Part shown: in pieces, positions 59,912-64,000 of the stretch | Layout of the letters: every line of letters begins with the position of its first letter | Numbering within the stretch: position 1 is the stretch's first letter | DNA from: Clostridia bacterium | GTDB lineage: Bacteria; Bacillota; Clostridia; TANB77; CAG-465 | Reading direction: 5' to 3' | Assembly (NCBI GenBank): GCA_029256705.1 | Contig: JAQSXK010000001.1 | Span: forward strand, 124,001 to 188,000 | Length of the DNA: 64,000 nt | The notes under the pieces: generated by a model | What the model saw: only the letters and a program-made list of their open reading frames with translations | What the model was told of the DNA's origin: nothing | The model's database searches: none | Program-made: the position numbers and the translations under genes

Positions 59912-60629
59912 CTAATTGTTATCTACATAATAATTTATAGCATCTCTTAAAAATTTTGCACATCCTATAGCAATAGAATCATAATATTTTGTAAAACGCT
60001 CAATAAGAACTCCAAAAGTATGTCAACCACTCCTTATGTAATTTACAAGCTTTCATAGCTAGTTCACTTGTTGGGTCTCCTTGTTCAAAAGCTAATTTTA
60101 AAGTTTCATTAACTTCTAATGATAATTTCTGGATTTTATCATAATCTTCTTTTGTCATATTCTTGATTTTTCTATTCGAAGCTTCAATTTCTTCATTACC
60201 GTACTTTTCGCGTATTTCATCGCCATACTTTTCTTCATTTTCTTCTATCATTTTATTTTTAAAACCTTCAAATTTCTCTTTATCTGACATGATTTTATCT
60301 CCCTCCTTACTTAAAATAGTATTTTTAACATTGTTAATTAAAATTTCTAAATTTTCTTTCTTTTGCTCTAAATTTAACAAATGTTTTTTCAGTGACTCAG
60401 TATAATCAAACTTAGGATTTGTTATAATCTTCTTAATACTGCTCAGCTCAATTCCAAGTTCTTTATAAAATAGAATTTGTTGAAGTACGTCTACTTCATT
60501 ACTACTATATATTCTATATCCAGATGCATTTATTTTATTTGGTTTTAATAATCCTATTTGATCATAATATCTTAAAGTTCTTTCACTTACACCTGCTATT
60601 TCAGATAATTTATGAACTGTATATTCCAC
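59912..60629 (-). pseudogene. MerR-family regulator with TipAS-type domain, disrupted near C-terminus
   Basis: HTH VHKLSEIAGVSERTLRYYDQIGLLKP; ORF stops at KEWLTYFWSSY*, but another frame continues ERFTKYYDSIAIGCAKFLRDAINYYVDNN* to 59912, directly before the terminator. Confidence 0.7.
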
Positions 60630-60737
60630 TTTGCCACCTCCATAATTATATTATATACTATTACGCTACGTCAATGTCAATAGTTTTTTATAAATATTTT
60701 TTAAATCAAAGAAAAAAGATAGAAAATCAATTTCTAT

Positions 60738-61265
60738 CTAATAATTTGTTTTACTTTTTTCAAATAAAATACCTATATAATTTTTGCCAACAAATTTACT
60801 ATAATTTTCTTTAACTTCTTTATTATATATTTCTTTTTTAATTATCTCATAACCTTTTTTCTTAGCTATACTAATTAATTTTAAAAAGTTAATATCTACA
60901 TCTTCCAAGTAATCTATTACTAAAATTTTATCACTATCTATACTAAACACATTATCTGCCATTTTATTTACCGTATTACCAAATTTAGTAGCTTCCCCAA
61001 ATAACAAATGACATAATACCAAATCATACTTTTCATTAGGGACTTCTATGCATATGTCCTGTTCAATAAGCATGTACTTACCTTTACAAACTTCTCTAAT
61101 TTTATCTAATTTTCTAATATCTCCTGGGTAACATATTCCTGTTATATTGCTATTTTTAAATTTATTAAGTAGTAATGACATGCTAGTTTTACCACTACCT
61201 AAATCTAATATATTATTATAGCAATCTTTTAACATATCTTCTAATATTTTTTTATGCTCATCCAT
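60738..61265 (-). CDS. Class I SAM-methyltransferase-like protein
   Basis: NILDLGSGKTSMSLLL; YDLVLCHLLFGEA. Confidence 0.65.
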   Translation of the reverse strand: MDEHKKILEDMLKDCYNNILDLGSGKTSMSLLLNKFKNSNITGICYPGDIRKLDKIREVCKGKYMLIEQDICIEVPNEKYDLVLCHLLFGEATKFGNTVNKMADNVFSIDSDKILVIDYLEDVDINFLKLISIAKKKGYEIIKKEIYNKEVKENYSKFVGKNYIGILFEKSKTNY

Positions 61266-61300
61266 AATATTTTACTCCATATTTTTTTTTATAATAAGTT

Positions 61301-62149
61301 CTATATTTTTTTATTTTTACTATTATTATCGTATTCATCTAAAAAACTATATTTTACTCCATCTTTGTGATATCCTAAAATAGCATTCATATTAACATTT
61401 CTTGTAGCATTAAACAAACTAGTTTCAATATATGGACTTGTTTGCCTAAACTTTTTGATTAAAGCTTTCATTTCTTTTCTCTTAGAAGTACCACTATCAT
61501 CGTTTATGACACATCCTTCAGTAAAACGGCAAGCACAATTTATAAAATCTAAACCATTACTTTTCTTCCAAGATATTATATCTGATTCTTTAATTAAAAA
61601 CATTGGTCTTATCAATTCCAAGCCATAGTTATCACTATGAAGTTTTGGCATCATTGTTTTTATTTCTCCACCATATAACATACTAAGTAATGTAGTTTCA
61701 ATTACATCATCAAAATGATGTCCTAACGCTATTTTATTACATCCTAATTCTTCTGCTCTGCTGTATAAGCATCCTCTTCTCATTTTAGCACATAAATAAC
61801 ATGCAGAATCTCCACCATGTTTTTCTACAACATCAAAAATATTAGTATTAAATACAGTAAGTGGTATATTTAATAACTCACTATTTTCTTTTATTATTTG
61901 CATAGTAAAATCTGTATAGCCTGGATCCATAAGTAAAAATACTAGTTCAAATTTAAATTTTCCATGTCTTTTTAATTCCTGAAAACATTTAGCCATTAAC
62001 ATAGAATCTTTTCCACCAGAAATACATACAGCTATTTTATCATTTTCTTTAACTAACTCGTACTCTTCTATTGCTTGACAGAACTTTCTCCATATATCTT
62101 TTCTATATTTTGTTATAATGCCATTTTCTATCTCTTTATATTTTTCCAT
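61301..62149 (-). CDS. TtcA/TilS-like PP-loop tRNA thiolation ATPase
   Basis: AVCISGGKDSMLMAK, CYLCAKMRRG, ALGHHFDDVIETTLLSML, CRFTEGCVINDDSGTSKRKEMKAL. Confidence 0.85.
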   Translation of the reverse strand: MEKYKEIENGIITKYRKDIWRKFCQAIEEYELVKENDKIAVCISGGKDSMLMAKCFQELKRHGKFKFELVFLLMDPGYTDFTMQIIKENSELLNIPLTVFNTNIFDVVEKHGGDSACYLCAKMRRGCLYSRAEELGCNKIALGHHFDDVIETTLLSMLYGGEIKTMMPKLHSDNYGLELIRPMFLIKESDIISWKKSNGLDFINCACRFTEGCVINDDSGTSKRKEMKALIKKFRQTSPYIETSLFNATRNVNMNAILGYHKDGVKYSFLDEYDNNSKNKKI

Positions 62150-62162
62150 ATGTACCTCCATT

Positions 62163-63296
62163 CTATTTATTACCATTTACTAATTTATCATAAACAATAT
62201 TAAAACATCTTAAAAATTCATCTATTTCATCATTTGTAGTAAGATGTGAAAAACTAATTCTAAGAGTAGCTAAAGATAATTTTTTATCTGATGTTAATGC
62301 ATATACCGATCTAGATATTGTATTAATAGGGCAGCACGCTGCTTTAGTAGAAACATATATATCATATTTTTCTAATTCTTGAACAAATTCTATTGATTTA
62401 ATTCCTTTTATACTAATATTTAATGTATATGGTATTGAATTAGATGTACTATTAAAACTTATTTCTGAATATTTTACTAATTCTTCTCTTACTCTTTTAT
62501 TTATTTTATCTACATATACATAGTTAGAATCTAGATTTGCATACGCTATTTCTAATGCTTTAGCAGTAGATCTAACCAAGGCTAAATCCGGTGTACCACT
62601 TCTATATATAGTTGTACTTTTTCCACCATGTATTAAAGGTGTAAGTTGTATATCTTCTTTTTTAATTAATATACCTATTCCATTTAAGCCATAAAATTTA
62701 TGTGGTGCTATTGTCATTAAATCTATATTACTAAGGTCTACTTCTATTTTACCCACAGCTTGTGATGCGTCAACAAAGAAATATGAATTAGGATAGTTCT
62801 TAAGTATTTTCCCAATTTCCTCTATTGGCTGTTTAAGACCAATTTCACCATCCACATAAGGAACTGATACAAGTACTGTATCTTGCCTTAATAACTCTTT
62901 AAAACTATCTAAATCTATAAGCCCGTCTTTTAGTATATTTACTGTCTCAATATCATAACCGTGTTCATCAGCTAAAATATTAAGTGGACCAATTACTGAA
63001 GAATGATCTAGAGTTGTAACTAAAATATGTTTTCCTTTATTTCTATATTTGTTTAATAATCCTTTAATAGCTAAATTATTTGATTCACTAGCTCCAGAAG
63101 TGTATATTATTTCACTTTCTTTTACATTCAATAATTCTGCAATTTTTTTTGTAGAATCATCTAATAATTCTTTAGCTTGTCTACCTAATTTATGTGATGA
63201 ATTGGGATTACCTATATATTTCATAGTTGTTTCATAAAAAACATCTAATACTTCTTTACTTGTTGGACTATTTGCAGCGTAGTCTAAATATATCAT
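62163..63296 (-). CDS. Cysteine desulfurase (NifS/IscS family)
   Basis: MIYLDYAANSPTSKEVLD, SGASESNNLAIKG, TTLDHSSVIGP, APHKFYGLNGIGIL; start at MIYLD after ggagtg. Confidence 0.92.
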   Translation of the reverse strand: MIYLDYAANSPTSKEVLDVFYETTMKYIGNPNSSHKLGRQAKELLDDSTKKIAELLNVKESEIIYTSGASESNNLAIKGLLNKYRNKGKHILVTTLDHSSVIGPLNILADEHGYDIETVNILKDGLIDLDSFKELLRQDTVLVSVPYVDGEIGLKQPIEEIGKILKNYPNSYFFVDASQAVGKIEVDLSNIDLMTIAPHKFYGLNGIGILIKKEDIQLTPLIHGGKSTTIYRSGTPDLALVRSTAKALEIAYANLDSNYVYVDKINKRVREELVKYSEISFNSTSNSIPYTLNISIKGIKSIEFVQELEKYDIYVSTKAACCPINTISRSVYALTSDKKLSLATLRISFSHLTTNDEIDEFLRCFNIVYDKLVNGNK

Positions 63297-63432
63297 TATT
63301 TTCACTCCTAATTTTACTTTTATTTCTTGCAACATTTTTCTACTGCAATACTATTATTTTAACATTTTTTTATGTAAATTTCAATTAAAACCTAAAATTT
63401 TGTTAGTAATATCTAACTTTTATCATATATTA

Positions 63433-63496
63433 ACCTATATAAATTACAATACAAAATAAGTCGAATACTTATTGTATATTCAACTTATTTTGTATT
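63433..63496 (-). terminator. Hairpin terminator
   Basis: AAATAAGTcGAATA...TATTCaACTTATTT. Confidence 0.5.
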
Positions 63497-63498
63497 TG

Positions 63499-63951
63499 TT
63501 AATTAAAATGCATTTGTATTAATGATAATACATTAGTACCACTAGATTTAGATTCAATGCTATGACCTACTTCTTTGTTGTGATCAATGTCAAGAAGTAG
63601 TGTACTTAATTGATACATTCTACCAGGAATATCACTTACACCAGACCAATACCCATTAATTGCAGATTCACCATTTTTAAGAAGCACTTGTGCCTTACCA
63701 TAAACAACAACTTTAACTGGAGAGCCGTTAATAATTCCATCTTCATATATAACCCCTATTGGCATTTGAGAGTTTGCCGGTGCTATATCCACAGCATTGT
63801 TAACTGAAAGAGATGCAATTACTATTGTACCCTTTATACTTATACCTGTATTATTGATAAAAGTCTCATAAATTCCACCTTCTGGTGTGAATCCGCAATT
63901 TCCAATTCCAAGCTTTTCTGAAAACAAATCATAACTTACTACTCCACTCAT
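63499..63951 (-). CDS. Phage capsid cement / head decoration-like protein
   Basis: NAVDIAPANSQMPIGVIYEDGIINGSPVKVVVYGKAQVLL...GYWSGVSDIPGRM...EVGHSIESKSSGTNVLSLIQMHFN. Confidence 0.7.
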   Translation of the reverse strand: MSGVVSYDLFSEKLGIGNCGFTPEGGIYETFINNTGISIKGTIVIASLSVNNAVDIAPANSQMPIGVIYEDGIINGSPVKVVVYGKAQVLLKNGESAINGYWSGVSDIPGRMYQLSTLLLDIDHNKEVGHSIESKSSGTNVLSLIQMHFN

Positions 63952-63954
63952 ATT

Positions 63955-64000
63955 TTACGCTACTACTGTATACGGAACAGCTGCTTTCTCAGAAGCGCTT
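63955..64000 (-). CDS. C-terminal end of an upstream CDS (possibly major capsid protein), cut by edge
   Basis: ...SASEKAAVPYTVVA* in frame to the edge, 3 nt before the next ATG. Confidence 0.4.
   Translation of the reverse strand, partial: SASEKAAVPYTVVA

Noticed and set aside
1-64000. tRNA, rRNA and CRISPR arrays
   Set aside because: None recognised by eye on either strand; tRNAscan/Infernal needed for certainty.

Overview
AT-rich, low-GC Firmicutes/Clostridia-like chromosomal window in which nearly all genes are on the minus strand. Housekeeping and metabolic content: smc, yibE/F-like, polyprenyl synthetase, a divergent UppS homolog, an ABC-2 exporter operon, an ArsR/rhodanese/thioredoxin/CoA-disulfide reductase operon, MscS, a GH18-SH3b protein, a Crp/Fnr-ferredoxin divergent pair, HD-GYP, LemA-TPM, DUF362 ferredoxin, pflAB, a TtcA-like/NifS pair, and a GerQ-like/CwlJ-like spore pair. 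Accessory segments lie at about 32-42 kb (DUF2075 nuclease-helicase + MazG next to a truncated tyrosine recombinase, a two-gene membrane operon of unknown function, an exonuclease-BRCT protein), 45-50 kb (frameshifted M23 and HipA-like genes, radical SAM, DUF2419/Qng1 queuosine salvage), 57-60 kb (ADP-ribosyltransferase-like protein with a small upstream partner) and the right edge (phage capsid-cement-like gene). I also read five small ORFs (<60 aa) absent from the supplied track, and an ORF open at the left edge. Most notable observations: (i) a tandem pair of tiny Cys-rich protein genes, one with a (CCEKHET)n repeat, sharing a hairpin 5'UTR and terminators; (ii) an ABC exporter leader with a consensus promoter, a 5-codon uORF and an overlapping terminator; (iii) a candidate ART toxin/partner cassette; (iv) Qng1 beside a radical SAM enzyme; (v) a 26-bp promoter element repeated at fixed distance from the -10 of two accessory genes; (vi) several perfect-palindrome operators. 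All family names are from reading motifs by eye; no database search was possible.
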